A DNA stretch of 64,000 nt from Prevotella sp. (GCA_017619755.1 JAFZRU010000007.1:62001-126000), one strand, 5' to 3'; shown: positions 1-12,150, counted from the stretch's first letter. The notes: generated by a model not told the origin, from the sequence alone. Program-made: numbers and translations.

Positions 1-603
1 CATCAAAGCACTGTCGCAGTCGGCAAAACATTGCTGTACGCATTTGGTGAAAGTGGCACGTGGCTGATTGAAATCGGAACTACCATCTTCCGGTGTGGTG
101 AGCAAAGGTACTCCGTATAGAATGCCGTCGTCCGCATAACCACCATGGGCCTGTAGCAAATAGTAATAAAGTAGCGCACGAAGTGCGAATGCTTCCCCTT
201 TCAACCGGTCAGTGAACATCTGTTGCTTGGATTCAGCACTGGGGGCCCATTTCGTCTTGTCAACAATCGTGAGGAATAGATTGACATACTGGATGCCACC
301 CTTGCATTTGACCCATTGAGACATGGGGTCGTTGTCAGACTGCCATGAACCATAAGCAGCCATCTCCATGTAAGCGTTGCTTTTCGCATTGGAGACCGCA
401 TCATCGGTGGCAACGTCCGTCTGAGTGGTATTCATATAAGGAAGACTACCGTAGGCGTACATCAGCAGACCATGTGCATAGTCAGATTCCTCGGCCAAGT
501 CATCCAACTGCCGGAAGTTTTCTTTTGCCGGCTCGAACATGTCATCACATGCGCATAAGGCAAGGAGACCGATGAAAAAGCATATAATGTGTCTTGTCTT
601 CAT
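1..603 (-). CDS. SusD/RagB-like outer-membrane glycan-binding lipoprotein (partial, C-terminus beyond left edge)
   Basis: The first 201 codons are present; the rest lies off the left edge. Translation starts MKTRHIICFFIGLLALCACD, a lipoprotein signal with lipobox ALCAC, so the mature protein should be a surface lipoprotein. The following residues (DDMFEP, LLMYAYGSLPYMN, KGEAFALRALLYYYLLQAHG) match the helical, TPR-like N-terminal half of SusD proteins. It begins 15 bases after the second SusC gene and is presumably in the same operon, so it would be the oligosaccharide-capturing lid of that transporter. Its context beside a xylanase suggests xylo-oligosaccharides as ligand; this is inferred. 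Confidence 0.88.
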   Translation of the reverse strand, partial: MKTRHIICFFIGLLALCACDDMFEPAKENFRQLDDLAEESDYAHGLLMYAYGSLPYMNTTQTDVATDDAVSNAKSNAYMEMAAYGSWQSDNDPMSQWVKCKGGIQYVNLFLTIVDKTKWAPSAESKQQMFTDRLKGEAFALRALLYYYLLQAHGGYADDGILYGVPLLTTPEDGSSDFNQPRATFTKCVQQCFADCDSALM

Positions 604-618
604 TTTCTTGTCGTTTAA

Positions 619-3570
619 TTAGAGGGTTACCTTTACACCGAGATTATAGAAACGAGTCTGTGGGGCATATCCAACGGTTGTCTCCATCAACTTGCGCTCC
701 TTGGAGAAGGTGAGGAGGTCGTTGCCGTTCACATAGATGGAGAGAGCATTCACCCACTTGCCATCAAAGATTTTCGACGGGAAATCATAAGTGAGTTGCA
801 CCTTGCGGAGGTCGAAGCGGTCCGTGCTGTATTTCCAGAAAGTAGAAGCCTCACCATTGTGGGCGTGGTTCCCTGCAGTCAGACGAGGATGCGTAGCCGT
901 ATTAGCTGTCTCAGGCGTCCAACGCCCACGAGCATTGACGGAGTACTTGGTGTTAGAACACATATAATAGTAATTGTTGTTCTTCATTCCGTATGCACCA
1001 TACTGACCATTGCCCAAGAGGAAAAGGGTAAAGTTCTTATATTTGAGAGTGAGGTTCAAACCAACCGTGATGGGAGCACCGAATGTACCACTCTTGCCAA
1101 GGTCAACCTTATCCTTGCCGTCGATGATGCCGTCACCATTCACATCCTCATACTTCAAGTCACCAGGCTGGATGGTGCCGCCAATCCTTGATTTCGGCAG
1201 GTCGCTTCTCAATTCGTATTTTGTCGTACCATCAGCGTTTGTGGTCACATTAAAATCACTGACAGGATAGAATCCCAAACATTTGTAACCCCAGAGGACG
1301 TCAAGAGGACGTCCCTCGTTGTTTTGGTGCTTCGTCAAGTCATCCAAGAGTTCATCGCACTTTTTGTACTCAGTGGTGAGATAGGTGCCGACAACACCCA
1401 GCTGGGCGTAAACTTGCCCCAACTGCTTCTGAACAGTTACGCTGAAGTCAAGTCCCTTGCGGTTCTGGATGTTGTTGTTGATGGCCGGCATAAACGTTCC
1501 GTTGTTAAGGCCACCCTGCAAGTGTGAAGGGAATGTGGACAAGTTTTGGACAATGAAGCCATCCATATCCGTATTGAAGAAGGTGAGGTCGGTGGTAATC
1601 AGCTTGTTGAAGAACGACCCACGAAGGCTAACGGAGAATTCCTTGCGGTGGATGAAGTCAAGGGCGGGGTTGCTACCAACTTGAGAATTCGTAAGATTGA
1701 CAGATGTACCTTCATTCCAAGAGAATGAACTTCCAGCACTATTTGTCCACGTAGGCTCGTAGATATAGTAGTATCTACTACCCAAATAGACATCTATATC
1801 CTCGTTGAGGTCGCTATAGGATGCACTGAGCATCAAGTCATCAATGAAGCTGTCCTGCAAGAAGGCCTCCTTGGCAATATTCCAACCAATCGTGAAAGAA
1901 GGGGAGAGTGCTTCGCGATGCCCCTCTGCCAGACGTGCAGAATGAACAGCCGCCAACGAAGCTTCCGCGAAGTAGCGATCCATGAAGTCATAACCGGCCA
2001 GAAGCCCCAAGTTCGCATTGGCATAACGGTGGTATTCGCCACTTTTGGTCGTGGTGTACATATTGGCGAGTAACATACCCGTCACATGATGCTTTCCAGC
2101 AAACACATGGTCGTAGTCGAAATGTCCATTCCAGGTGATGGTCTGGCGGTAGGTGGAACCCGACATGGACATATTTCCTGTCACAATCTCATCGCCCTGT
2201 TGAGTGAGGCCAACAATGGCATCCTGTGCATTATAGTTACTCCATGTGGGGATGAACACGGCATACTTGTTGTTATACGAGAGGCTGTAGCCAGCAGCAT
2301 AGTCAATGGAGAACAAAGTCTTGAAGGTCAAGCCCTTTACGAATTTGTTCATATCATAATTGATACCGGCATCAAACTGGAACTGTCGGCTGACGTCTGT
2401 TGACCTGCCACCGAAATAGCAATCGGCAATGGCATTTTCCGTGGTGGACTTTGTTCCTCCAGGGAAATACTTGCCATCGAGCAGGTTGAGCGACTTGCCG
2501 AGGATGGCAAGAGCCTTGGAGGCATTGGGGTCAACCATGGAAATATCAATCAACGGAGCTGCATTTTCCGGGTAATTGGGAAGCATTGTTGATGCGGCTC
2601 CCCAGAAATCGCCTTTGTTCTTGTTGGCATTGTAGAAGGTGGCACTTGCATTGGCAAAACCCGTGACGTATTTGTTGACCAACAAATCCACATTGCCTCG
2701 CACGCTGAAACGGTCGGTATAGTTCTTCTTCGCCTTACCGAAATTGAGGAGGTCTTCATAGCGATAATAGTTGATGTTCGTATAGAAGTGAGCACGAGTA
2801 CCACCTCCCTGTATCTCCAACGTAGCATCAGAACGGTTATATACCTTGCGTATATATTCGTCAGAATAGTAGTTCACGTTGGGATAACGATAAGGATTCT
2901 GTCCTGAAGCATGGTTGTAGATGTCCATCTGCTTGTACCTTAGTTTATCCGGGGCTACACCGTCGTTGAGTTGTGCCTCATTGTAGAGCGTCATGTACTC
3001 TGCCGACCCCAAATACTCTGGGAATTCCTTAGCCACATGGAACCCCGTGTTGGCATTGACCTTGATTTGAAGTCCATCCACCTTGCCACGCTTGGTGGTG
3101 ATCAAAATGGCACCCTTTGCGCCTTTTGGTCCAAAGAGCGCAACAGCCTGCGCCCCCTTGAGGAAGGTGACTTGCTCGATTTCCGAAGGCAGCACGTTGT
3201 TGGAAGGACGCTTCACGCCATCAATGATGACCAGTGGAAGGTTGCCATTATCGTTATTGTCAAGACGGTCATTGTCCATTCCCCAAAGGTTGTTGCCATT
3301 CCATCCTCCCACCAGCGCATTCAAGTCTTCAAGGCTGCTCGTCGTATAATCCTTCTTTAGGAGATCTTCCATGTCAACGTAAGAAATGCCTCCAAGAAGA
3401 TGGTCGGGGTCCTTGTCGCGGAAAGCGACATGGACTTTCTTTTTTGCCACGACGGTATCTGCGCGGTATATGACTTCGTCAGCATCCTCGTCTGTGCCTT
3501 GGGCATTGACTGTCAGTGGCGCAACAGCAAACATGGCAAAGAGCAATATGTTTGTCTTTATATTTTTCAT
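619..3570 (-). CDS. SusC/RagA-like TonB-dependent transporter, second of a tandem pair
   Basis: The 983-residue protein starts MKNIKTNILLFAMFAVAPLT with cleavage near NAQ. The ATG at 3570 is preferred over an in-frame TTG three codons upstream. A plug domain (around residues 60-170, with LPLVIIDGVKRP and GPKGAKGAILITTKRGK) is followed by a long beta-barrel ending in a C-terminal aromatic/hydrophobic strand (YNLGVKVTL). Unlike the first SusC in this operon it has no CarboxypepD_reg-like N-terminal extension: the signal peptide leads into about 40 unassigned residues and then the plug. It should import glycans with its SusD partner, powered by TonB. Xylan as substrate is inferred from neighbours. 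Confidence 0.93.
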   Translation of the reverse strand: MKNIKTNILLFAMFAVAPLTVNAQGTDEDADEVIYRADTVVAKKKVHVAFRDKDPDHLLGGISYVDMEDLLKKDYTTSSLEDLNALVGGWNGNNLWGMDNDRLDNNDNGNLPLVIIDGVKRPSNNVLPSEIEQVTFLKGAQAVALFGPKGAKGAILITTKRGKVDGLQIKVNANTGFHVAKEFPEYLGSAEYMTLYNEAQLNDGVAPDKLRYKQMDIYNHASGQNPYRYPNVNYYSDEYIRKVYNRSDATLEIQGGGTRAHFYTNINYYRYEDLLNFGKAKKNYTDRFSVRGNVDLLVNKYVTGFANASATFYNANKNKGDFWGAASTMLPNYPENAAPLIDISMVDPNASKALAILGKSLNLLDGKYFPGGTKSTTENAIADCYFGGRSTDVSRQFQFDAGINYDMNKFVKGLTFKTLFSIDYAAGYSLSYNNKYAVFIPTWSNYNAQDAIVGLTQQGDEIVTGNMSMSGSTYRQTITWNGHFDYDHVFAGKHHVTGMLLANMYTTTKSGEYHRYANANLGLLAGYDFMDRYFAEASLAAVHSARLAEGHREALSPSFTIGWNIAKEAFLQDSFIDDLMLSASYSDLNEDIDVYLGSRYYYIYEPTWTNSAGSSFSWNEGTSVNLTNSQVGSNPALDFIHRKEFSVSLRGSFFNKLITTDLTFFNTDMDGFIVQNLSTFPSHLQGGLNNGTFMPAINNNIQNRKGLDFSVTVQKQLGQVYAQLGVVGTYLTTEYKKCDELLDDLTKHQNNEGRPLDVLWGYKCLGFYPVSDFNVTTNADGTTKYELRSDLPKSRIGGTIQPGDLKYEDVNGDGIIDGKDKVDLGKSGTFGAPITVGLNLTLKYKNFTLFLLGNGQYGAYGMKNNNYYYMCSNTKYSVNARGRWTPETANTATHPRLTAGNHAHNGEASTFWKYSTDRFDLRKVQLTYDFPSKIFDGKWVNALSIYVNGNDLLTFSKERKLMETTVGYAPQTRFYNLGVKVTL

Positions 3571-3618
3571 AAACTTCAATATTCAATCTTACATATTCAA
3601 TATTCAATATTCACTCTC

Positions 3619-5628
3619 CTACCATCCTGGATTTTGAGCATATCCTTCATACAGATAAGTATCCTTGTCAGGAAGCGGGAACCAGTAGTGCTTGGATTCA
3701 AAACGACGAGTGATCAACTCTTCCCTGTGGAAGTTGCCCACTTTAGCGTCCTTTGGATCGTGGCTCTTGAACCAGTCTGCCGTTTCCAAACGCTCGAACT
3801 CATGGGAGTATTTCATCGTGTAAGGAGGCTCTGTGAGGAGGAGCCAGCGTTGGAAGTCGCACCAGCGGAAGCCTTCAAATGAAAGTTCCACGGCACGTTC
3901 ACGGCGAACTTCATCGATGAAATGCTCGCGTGTGTCGAGGCAGTTGGCGACCACATGCTCCATGGGATAGTCGGGAGAGTTCACACGGTCGCGCAGCGCG
4001 TTAATGGCATCAACGGCAGAGAGAGAACAATAATCCCTGTTATTGAGAGCTTTTGCATCAGCAGCAATGGCAGCCATGGCCTCCGCATACATCAGATAGA
4101 TGTCGGCAAGTCGCATATAAGGCAGATAGCACTGGAAGGCATGGTCGTAGTCGTACCATCTATCACCTTCGTTACACTGGTGAGGTATCAGTTTCTGGAT
4201 GAAATATCCCGTGCTGCTTCCATCGGCCACGGAGCGCATGGCACCACCTGTGTAGAGTTCGCAATACTCCAGTTTCTTTTGGTCGGAGTTCAAGGCGTCC
4301 AAACTAAGCACATAGTGGAAGCCATCGAAGATGATATCGTGATAGAAGCGCGGGTCGCGGTTCTTGTAGGGATGCTCGGGATCCCAGCCCGATTGCGGGT
4401 TGACCACATATTCACCATTCTGTACCAAATAGATGGGTTGTCCGTTGGCCATACCGTATTGGTCGATGACGTTGGCCGTGGGGTGATGAATGATTTTGTC
4501 ATGAGCCACCAAGCCAGACACCTTTGGGCCGAAAATCTTTGCACAGTTCCAGTTCGCAGAGTTCACACCTGGATAAGCGCCACGGAAGATGGCCTCGGTG
4601 GAACCCGGCATCAGCCAGCTTTCTCTGTGGGTATAGAAAATATCAGAATAGTTGGTCTCAGAATTCTCGTCCTTCGTGTGATTGTAGAGGTCGGAGTACT
4701 TGTACTCAGCCAGTTTGTAGGAAACGGAACCTTTTTTGACCAAATCAAGCGCCTTTCCAAGCTCCACTGCTGCTTTCTTACAATAATTGACATCATAATC
4801 GTATGTCTTGCCGTTGGAACTTGCGCCCAAAAGCTGTGCTACTCCTCCGTTCTTGGTTTTCTCAAATTCCTTCATCAGTGGAGAGCCGGCCCAGAGATAG
4901 CACTTGCCAAGGTAGCAGAGGGCCATGAAGCCGTTGATACGGAGGTCGTTCTTTCCCGAAGTCTGCATACCGGCGAGCTTTTCATCCCAAGCGGTAGGGT
5001 CAAGAGGGAGAAGATTGTATGCTCTTTCAAAGTCTTCTGCACATCTGTCAGCACATTCCTGGAAAGAGAGGCGTGGAAGTTCCGGGATATCCGTAGCCTC
5101 ATAAGCTTTGTCTATGTATGGGAAACCACCGAAGTAGCACATCAGTTCAAAATGCCACCAAGCGCGGAAGAAATACAACTGTCCAAGCAAGAGGTCGCGC
5201 TCTTCGTCCGTACCCACAAGCGACTTGATGTGCTCAATGCCCATATTACACTTTCGGATGCAATACCAAGAGTTTCTCCACAGCGAACTCCTATCACCAT
5301 TCAGCCAGCACTGGCTGTTGGTGTACCAGTTCCTATAGTTTCCAAGGTCCACCTGGTGGTCCATGTGCGCATAGCCTTCCGGGTTGTGCACAGCATCATC
5401 ACCAAAATTCCAAGCGGTACAATAGTTGATTTTCTGCTTGTCAGGAATGAGACTGTAGATTTCCTCAATATAGCCCTGGAAATTGCGGTAGTTCTTGAAA
5501 GCCTCATCCTCTGCGACGATGGACTCTGGATCCTTGTCGAGCCAGTCAGAGCAGGAAGTGAAGGCAACACCGGCCATCAGGAGCAGCGAGCCCCACAAAA
5601 GGGTTTTGATGTTATGATAATATTTCAT
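3619..5628 (-). CDS. SusD/RagB-like glycan-binding lipoprotein
   Basis: The 669-residue lipoprotein starts MKYYHNIKTLLWGSLLLMAG and has a lipobox ending FTSC. An alternative ATG at 5643 would overlap the upstream SusC stop by one base (TAATG), so the genes are probably translationally coupled; the later ATG gives a more usual signal peptide. SusD landmarks include SDWLDKDPES just after the lipid cysteine, the helical segment LLLGQLYFFRAWWHFELM, and the C-terminal stretch RRERAVELSFEGFRWCDFQR. It caps the adjacent SusC and binds oligosaccharides at the cell surface. At about 74 kDa it is larger than archetypal SusD, as is common in complex-glycan loci. Confidence 0.93.
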   Translation of the reverse strand: MKYYHNIKTLLWGSLLLMAGVAFTSCSDWLDKDPESIVAEDEAFKNYRNFQGYIEEIYSLIPDKQKINYCTAWNFGDDAVHNPEGYAHMDHQVDLGNYRNWYTNSQCWLNGDRSSLWRNSWYCIRKCNMGIEHIKSLVGTDEERDLLLGQLYFFRAWWHFELMCYFGGFPYIDKAYEATDIPELPRLSFQECADRCAEDFERAYNLLPLDPTAWDEKLAGMQTSGKNDLRINGFMALCYLGKCYLWAGSPLMKEFEKTKNGGVAQLLGASSNGKTYDYDVNYCKKAAVELGKALDLVKKGSVSYKLAEYKYSDLYNHTKDENSETNYSDIFYTHRESWLMPGSTEAIFRGAYPGVNSANWNCAKIFGPKVSGLVAHDKIIHHPTANVIDQYGMANGQPIYLVQNGEYVVNPQSGWDPEHPYKNRDPRFYHDIIFDGFHYVLSLDALNSDQKKLEYCELYTGGAMRSVADGSSTGYFIQKLIPHQCNEGDRWYDYDHAFQCYLPYMRLADIYLMYAEAMAAIAADAKALNNRDYCSLSAVDAINALRDRVNSPDYPMEHVVANCLDTREHFIDEVRRERAVELSFEGFRWCDFQRWLLLTEPPYTMKYSHEFERLETADWFKSHDPKDAKVGNFHREELITRRFESKHYWFPLPDKDTYLYEGYAQNPGW

Positions 5629-5642
5629 AATTGATATACGCA

Positions 5643-8600
5643 TTAAATATAAAGCTTGATTCCGAAGTTATAACGTCTGACAGTGGGGTAAGCGCCACCG
5701 CTACCACTCCATCCGTAGTTACTCTCACGGTCGTCAGGCATCTTTGTGATGAGGAAGAGGTTGTTGCCATTAAGGTAAACCTTCAGGCTTGTGAAACCCA
5801 TTTTCTTGATCCAACCCTTGGTCCAAGTATAAGCGACTTCCACGTTCTTCAGTCGGAAATACGAACCGTCGAAGAGGAACTGTGTACCGTTGTTGTAAGC
5901 CACCTGGGTGGTGAAGCGTGGTACGACAACCTCACCTGAACCATCAGCGGGATTCCACCACTTGCCCGTATCATAAACAGTGAGGAGCTGATCGGGGAAG
6001 GAAGTGAGCGTCACGTCACGGGTGACACCCGTCACGCCATACAACTGTGCAAACATGCTAAAGCCCTTCCACTCCCATCCGATGGTGGCATTGTAGGTGT
6101 GTTCCGGAGTTCCTGTGTAGCCGTAAGGAGCCTGGTCGTTGGTCTCGTCCACGACACCGTCGCCATTGAAATCGACAATATAATGGTCGCCGATGAGCAC
6201 AAACTCGTCGCTGGACTGGCGTTCAGGCACACTATAGAGTTCATCGTAAGTGCCTATGAAGCCATTGTCAATGAACGACCATACCTGGCCTTGTGAATAG
6301 CCTTGCGCCTTGCGGTAATTGGGAATCAAAGCAGGGTCATCCTTCAGTTTGATGACGTTATGTGCGTAGGTATAGTTGGTATTGGCCCAGAAACGCATAC
6401 CGTTCTTCAACACCTTGTTGAAGCGAAGCTCGATTTCGAAACCTGTGTTCTTGATTTTACCCTTGTTGATGTCAGGAGTTTTTGCCGCACCATAGTAGGA
6501 AGGCACGGAACGGTCGGTACCGTAAATAAAGATGTCATAACGGTCGTCGCGGAACCAGTCGAAACTACCGGCGAACATGCCATTGAGGAAGGCATAGTCG
6601 AAACCAAGGTTCTTTTTCTGTACGGTGGCCCAACGCAGGTCGGGGTTGGCAATACTGGTTTCCTTATATCCTGTGAAAGGACTCTGTGATGGATCAAGGT
6701 TCATCGAGAAGGGTCCAACCACACCCCAATTGGTGAGGTATGCCCAACGGTCACCTGCGCTGTCGTCACCAATCTCTCCAATGGAGCCGCGGATCTTAAG
6801 CATCTCGATGATTCTCTTATCAACGAACCATTTCATAAATTTCTCCTCCGTAAGCATCCATCCGGCAGCACCTGAACAGAAGAATGCGAAGCGGTTGTCG
6901 GGGGAGAATTTCTGCGAACCGTTGTAGGCTCCGTTGAACTCTGCGAAATACCTATTCTTATAGTCGTAGGTAGTACGGAAGACCCAGTCCTCACGACGGA
7001 ACTCCAAATCGGCATTTCCTGCATTGTAACGACGCTTCCAGTTACCCATCAAAGACACGTTATGGTCGCCTAACTGACGTTGCCAGAAGAGTTGTAGCGA
7101 CATTTCCGTTGCACGACTTGTAGAACTGACATTACCTGCTTCATGCCACCAGTCGCGCTTCTCAAAGAAGTCGAAACCTGTTGATGCGAAAATTTCATTC
7201 TCAAAAAGAAGCTGGCCGTCTTCCGGGAGGATGTATGCCGTGTTGTTGACGTGACCACCTCCAGCAGCGGAAATACCACGGTTACCCTCCCTGAACTCGT
7301 TATCCCAAGAGATGGTACCGCGTGCAATAAGACCTTTTGTTACGAAGTCAAGATTCTGCTCCAGCGAGAAGTCGGTGAAAATGCGAGTGATGGTGGTCAA
7401 CTCAAAACCGGATGTTGCCACACTCATGGGCGAGTTCGCCATGTTGGATGCGGCCAACCTGGAATAACCCCATGCTCCATTGGAGAATTGGACAGGGAAT
7501 ACGTTAGGCGGCATGCGATAGGCACCAGCCCATTGTTGCTGTTGGAAGAACTCGCCACTATTACCATAATAATAACGTGGGGTCTTCTGCTGGGCGTTGG
7601 AACCCGCCAAATTCACCTTGAACAGCGTGGTTTTGGTGATTTGGAAGTCAAGATTTGAACGTACATTCAAACGATTGTATGAATATCCACCTTCATAGCC
7701 CTGACGGTTGTCCCAAATCCTTGTCATGTCACCCTCGTTCTGGAAGTCGAATGACACGTAATACCTGACAGACTTTGTACCACCCCTCAGACTAAGGTTG
7801 GTATTATAAGAAAAGGTGTAATCCTTGAACATCTCTTCCTGCCAGTCAACGTTGGGATAGCGCTCCGCCTGGCTGTAGTCGCCGAGGTAGTTGCCAGCCG
7901 AATCGTAGTTGGGCTTAACGGTGTGGTCTTGATTGCGGAAGTTGTTGATGAAGGTCTGCGGACGATAGTATGCCCAGGAACCAGCCCCGCCGATGGCAAG
8001 CTCATGCTCCAAAGCCTCGTTGCGAAGCATGTAGCCATCGTATGAGTCATACTTTCTCGGGAGTTTGGACACCGCTTTCAAAGTAGCGTTGAAGCCCACG
8101 TCAATCCTTGCTTTTCCTTCCTGGCCACGCTTGGTGGTGATAAGGATGACACCGTTGGCACCTTCCACACCATAGACAGCAGTGGCGGATGCGTCTTTCA
8201 ACACGGAGATGGTCTCCACGGAAGTGACATCAACGGACTTGATTTCACGCTTGACACCATCCACGAGGATAAGCGGCTGTGCATCCTGGTTCCAGGCTGC
8301 AGCACCACGAATGTAAATTCGCGGGTCTTCCTCACCCGGCTGGCCAGTAGAAGCGATAGTGGCGATACCTGGGAGGTTACCTGTGAGTGCCGCACTGACA
8401 CTACCGATACCCGCCGCCCTTTCAAGCACTTCACCCGTGGTCTGGGTAATGGCACCCACCACAGAGGCCTTTTTCTGTTGGCCGTAACCTACAACAACCA
8501 CTTCTTCCAGTTGGGTGTCTTCAGCGAGTGAGATTTTGAAATCTCGCTGCTTATCCACCCTGACTTCCTTCGCGGTCATAGCTACATAGGAAATCACAAG

Positions 8601-8855
8601 CACTGAATGCTCCGAAGGCACCACCAAGTGGAAGTTACCGTCGATATCAGTTACCGTTCCCAGTGAAGGCTGTCCTTTCACTACTACCGAGGCACCTATC
8701 AAAGGTTCCCCGGCCTCATCCGTGACTGTACCCTTTACAGAGACGCCGTTCTGCGCATACAGCATCGTGCTGAATGCGAACAGCATCAGAAGTGCGGGAA
8801 TGGTCTGTCTAATCAGTTGCTTTAGATTCTTCGATTTTGACAGATTTTGATCCAT
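5643..8855 (-). CDS. SusC/RagA-like TonB-dependent transporter, first of a tandem pair
   Basis: The 1,070-residue protein has a signal peptide ending MLYAQ, then a CarboxypepD_reg-like domain (about residues 37-125, GTVTDEAGEPLIGASVVVKG), then the SusC plug signature EEVVVVGYGQQKKASVVGAI and GANGVILITTKRG. A beta-barrel follows and ends YNFGIKLYI. This is the canonical SusC layout. It is the first gene after the promoter-containing gap 8856-9182 and leads the SusC-SusD-SusC-SusD operon. In Prevotella bryantii and Bacteroides ovatus, tandem SusCD pairs of this layout belong to xylan loci. Xylan specificity here is inferred from the GH10 enzyme just upstream and the divergent HTCS regulator. 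Confidence 0.95.
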   Translation of the reverse strand: MDQNLSKSKNLKQLIRQTIPALLMLFAFSTMLYAQNGVSVKGTVTDEAGEPLIGASVVVKGQPSLGTVTDIDGNFHLVVPSEHSVLVISYVAMTAKEVRVDKQRDFKISLAEDTQLEEVVVVGYGQQKKASVVGAITQTTGEVLERAAGIGSVSAALTGNLPGIATIASTGQPGEEDPRIYIRGAAAWNQDAQPLILVDGVKREIKSVDVTSVETISVLKDASATAVYGVEGANGVILITTKRGQEGKARIDVGFNATLKAVSKLPRKYDSYDGYMLRNEALEHELAIGGAGSWAYYRPQTFINNFRNQDHTVKPNYDSAGNYLGDYSQAERYPNVDWQEEMFKDYTFSYNTNLSLRGGTKSVRYYVSFDFQNEGDMTRIWDNRQGYEGGYSYNRLNVRSNLDFQITKTTLFKVNLAGSNAQQKTPRYYYGNSGEFFQQQQWAGAYRMPPNVFPVQFSNGAWGYSRLAASNMANSPMSVATSGFELTTITRIFTDFSLEQNLDFVTKGLIARGTISWDNEFREGNRGISAAGGGHVNNTAYILPEDGQLLFENEIFASTGFDFFEKRDWWHEAGNVSSTSRATEMSLQLFWQRQLGDHNVSLMGNWKRRYNAGNADLEFRREDWVFRTTYDYKNRYFAEFNGAYNGSQKFSPDNRFAFFCSGAAGWMLTEEKFMKWFVDKRIIEMLKIRGSIGEIGDDSAGDRWAYLTNWGVVGPFSMNLDPSQSPFTGYKETSIANPDLRWATVQKKNLGFDYAFLNGMFAGSFDWFRDDRYDIFIYGTDRSVPSYYGAAKTPDINKGKIKNTGFEIELRFNKVLKNGMRFWANTNYTYAHNVIKLKDDPALIPNYRKAQGYSQGQVWSFIDNGFIGTYDELYSVPERQSSDEFVLIGDHYIVDFNGDGVVDETNDQAPYGYTGTPEHTYNATIGWEWKGFSMFAQLYGVTGVTRDVTLTSFPDQLLTVYDTGKWWNPADGSGEVVVPRFTTQVAYNNGTQFLFDGSYFRLKNVEVAYTWTKGWIKKMGFTSLKVYLNGNNLFLITKMPDDRESNYGWSGSGGAYPTVRRYNFGIKLYI

Positions 8856-8955
8856 AAGTTATGTTATTAGTTGATAATATATTTTAAAATTGATGGTACA
8901 CATTAGAATTTGATTCGCATGCGTCATAAGTCGTAGCGTCTCTGTGTCAATGCTG

Positions 8956-8987
8956 CAAAGGTAAGAAAAAGCATTCACACAAGCAAA
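8956..8987 (-). promoter_or_regulatory. Bacteroidetes-type promoter for the SusCDCD operon
   Basis: On the minus strand a -7 box TACCTTTG (8956-8963) lies 20 bases from a TTTG -33 element (8984-8987), matching the Bacteroidetes consensus and spacing. Transcription would start near 8949, giving a leader of about 95 bases before SusC. It sits after the xylanase terminator, so the transport operon can be expressed separately from the xylanase gene. Confidence 0.7.
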
Positions 8988-9182
8988 CATCGGCCCTATT
9001 TTTTTTACAAAGTAAACGATAGAAAAGAAAAATGTTACAAAATCTCAGTATTAAAGAATATTTTCAGCAAGAAAATTTGTATTTTTTCACGTTACCAACA
9101 AGCAAATGATACAAATTCCACACTATATTTAGTTTTAATTAACAACATTAAATGAAAGATTTGCGTATCTATTTTGTTGAAT

Positions 9183-9224
9183 TAAGAAAAAGCGTCACCC
9201 CCGTCAAATCTGGGAGCGACGCTT
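9183..9224 (-). terminator. Rho-independent terminator after the xylanase gene
   Basis: On the minus strand AAGCGTC (9218-9224) pairs with GACGCTT (9190-9196), with further pairing between CTCCC and GGGGG inside, and the stem runs into a T-rich tract. It lies about 30 bases beyond the xylanase stop codon and separates that gene from the SusC operon. Confidence 0.75.
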
Positions 9225-9253
9225 GGAGTTAGAAAAGAATATTTGAATAATGA

Positions 9254-11398
<2,145 letters not shown>

Positions 11399-11449
11399 TT
11401 AGGATTATTATCTACGTATTAAGTAAATGCCGTATTGTCAAATCGTGTG

Positions 11450-11457
11450 CAAAGATA
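11450..11457 (-). promoter_or_regulatory. -7 box for the xylanase gene
   Basis: TATCTTTG on the minus strand fits the Bacteroidetes -7 consensus and lies 63 bases upstream of the xylanase ATG. No convincing TTTG is seen at the usual upstream distance, so the promoter may need an activator such as the divergent HTCS regulator. Confidence 0.5.
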
Positions 11458-11572
11458 GAAAAAAATAGTTTGTAGCCCTTTAGCGAATGTTACAAAAACA
11501 TCACCCATCGTAACATAGGGAGGAGGTGGCTGTCATCCAACCACATACGGAACAAGCGTCATGGGGAAAAAA

Positions 11573-11609
11573 GGAAAAAAGAGCCCGGACTTTCTCAAGC
11601 CCAGACTCT
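11573..11609 (-). terminator. Terminator-like hairpin in the xylanase-HTCS gap
   Basis: An imperfect stem (about 10 of 13 pairs, 11579-11592 with 11597-11609) is followed on the minus strand by CTCTTTTTTCCTTTTTT. No protein-coding gene lies upstream on this strand within the gap, so it would end a non-coding or leader transcript that reads toward the xylanase gene. Confidence 0.5.
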
Positions 11610-11859
11610 CACCTAAAATAATGTAAAGTTCTAAAATTGCCCGTAACATCATCGAGCAATGGCGACTGTTCCCCCGGAGGTTTCCCCCTCCGAAGCAACT
11701 TGGAGAGAGTTTATTCAATCAGTTCGTCGGTGAAGCGACGGGTGCAACTAATTAGATATATCTGTGTGTCGATTCGAAGCCGTCATAGATGGTCACTCCG
11801 TATAGAATGGACAATTGACTATTTATATATATAAATAAGGTGCAAATTTTTCATCATTT

Positions 11860-11982
11860 AGTTTTAAAAGGCTGGCACCGCGCTTCCCGGCGCGGTGCCA
11901 GTCATTATTTCACAGTGATTAAATAAAAGGTCTCAACCTAACTACTAACAATATTAAAAACCTAAATTCCGCTGCAAAGGTA
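11860..11982 (-). ncRNA. Candidate small RNA upstream of the xylanase gene
   Basis: A minus-strand -7 box TACCTTTG (11975-11982) is followed about 75 bases later by a perfect 12-bp hairpin, CTGGCACCGCGC (11872-11883) with GCGCGGTGCCAG (11890-11901), and then CCTTTT. This would give a transcript of roughly 100 bases with no evident coding sequence. No good -33 element is seen. It could be a regulatory RNA of the xylan locus, or a long xylanase leader with an attenuator. An 18-bp perfect palindrome of A and T (11820-11837) lies just beyond the hairpin. This is a structural inference only. Confidence 0.35.
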
Positions 11983-12150
11983 AGGATTAATTAATAATGT
12001 GTCTTTCTAAATAATAGCAAAAAATTTGGTAAAAGTAACTAACTTGAAAAAAATTATTTTCATTGGTGTGAAAGAGCCTCGATGAGTGAAAACCCATCCC
12101 ATATAAAACCATAAAATTTGTATCATCAACTTTAAAAAATGTACCAAATC

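Noticed and set aside
3571-3618. CRISPR-like direct repeats
   Set aside because: Units are only nine bases with no spacers of regular length; this is simple-sequence slippage.
3922-5634. A 570-codon open frame on the plus strand
   Set aside because: It is antisense to a clear SusD gene and its translation has no domain, signal peptide or start context.
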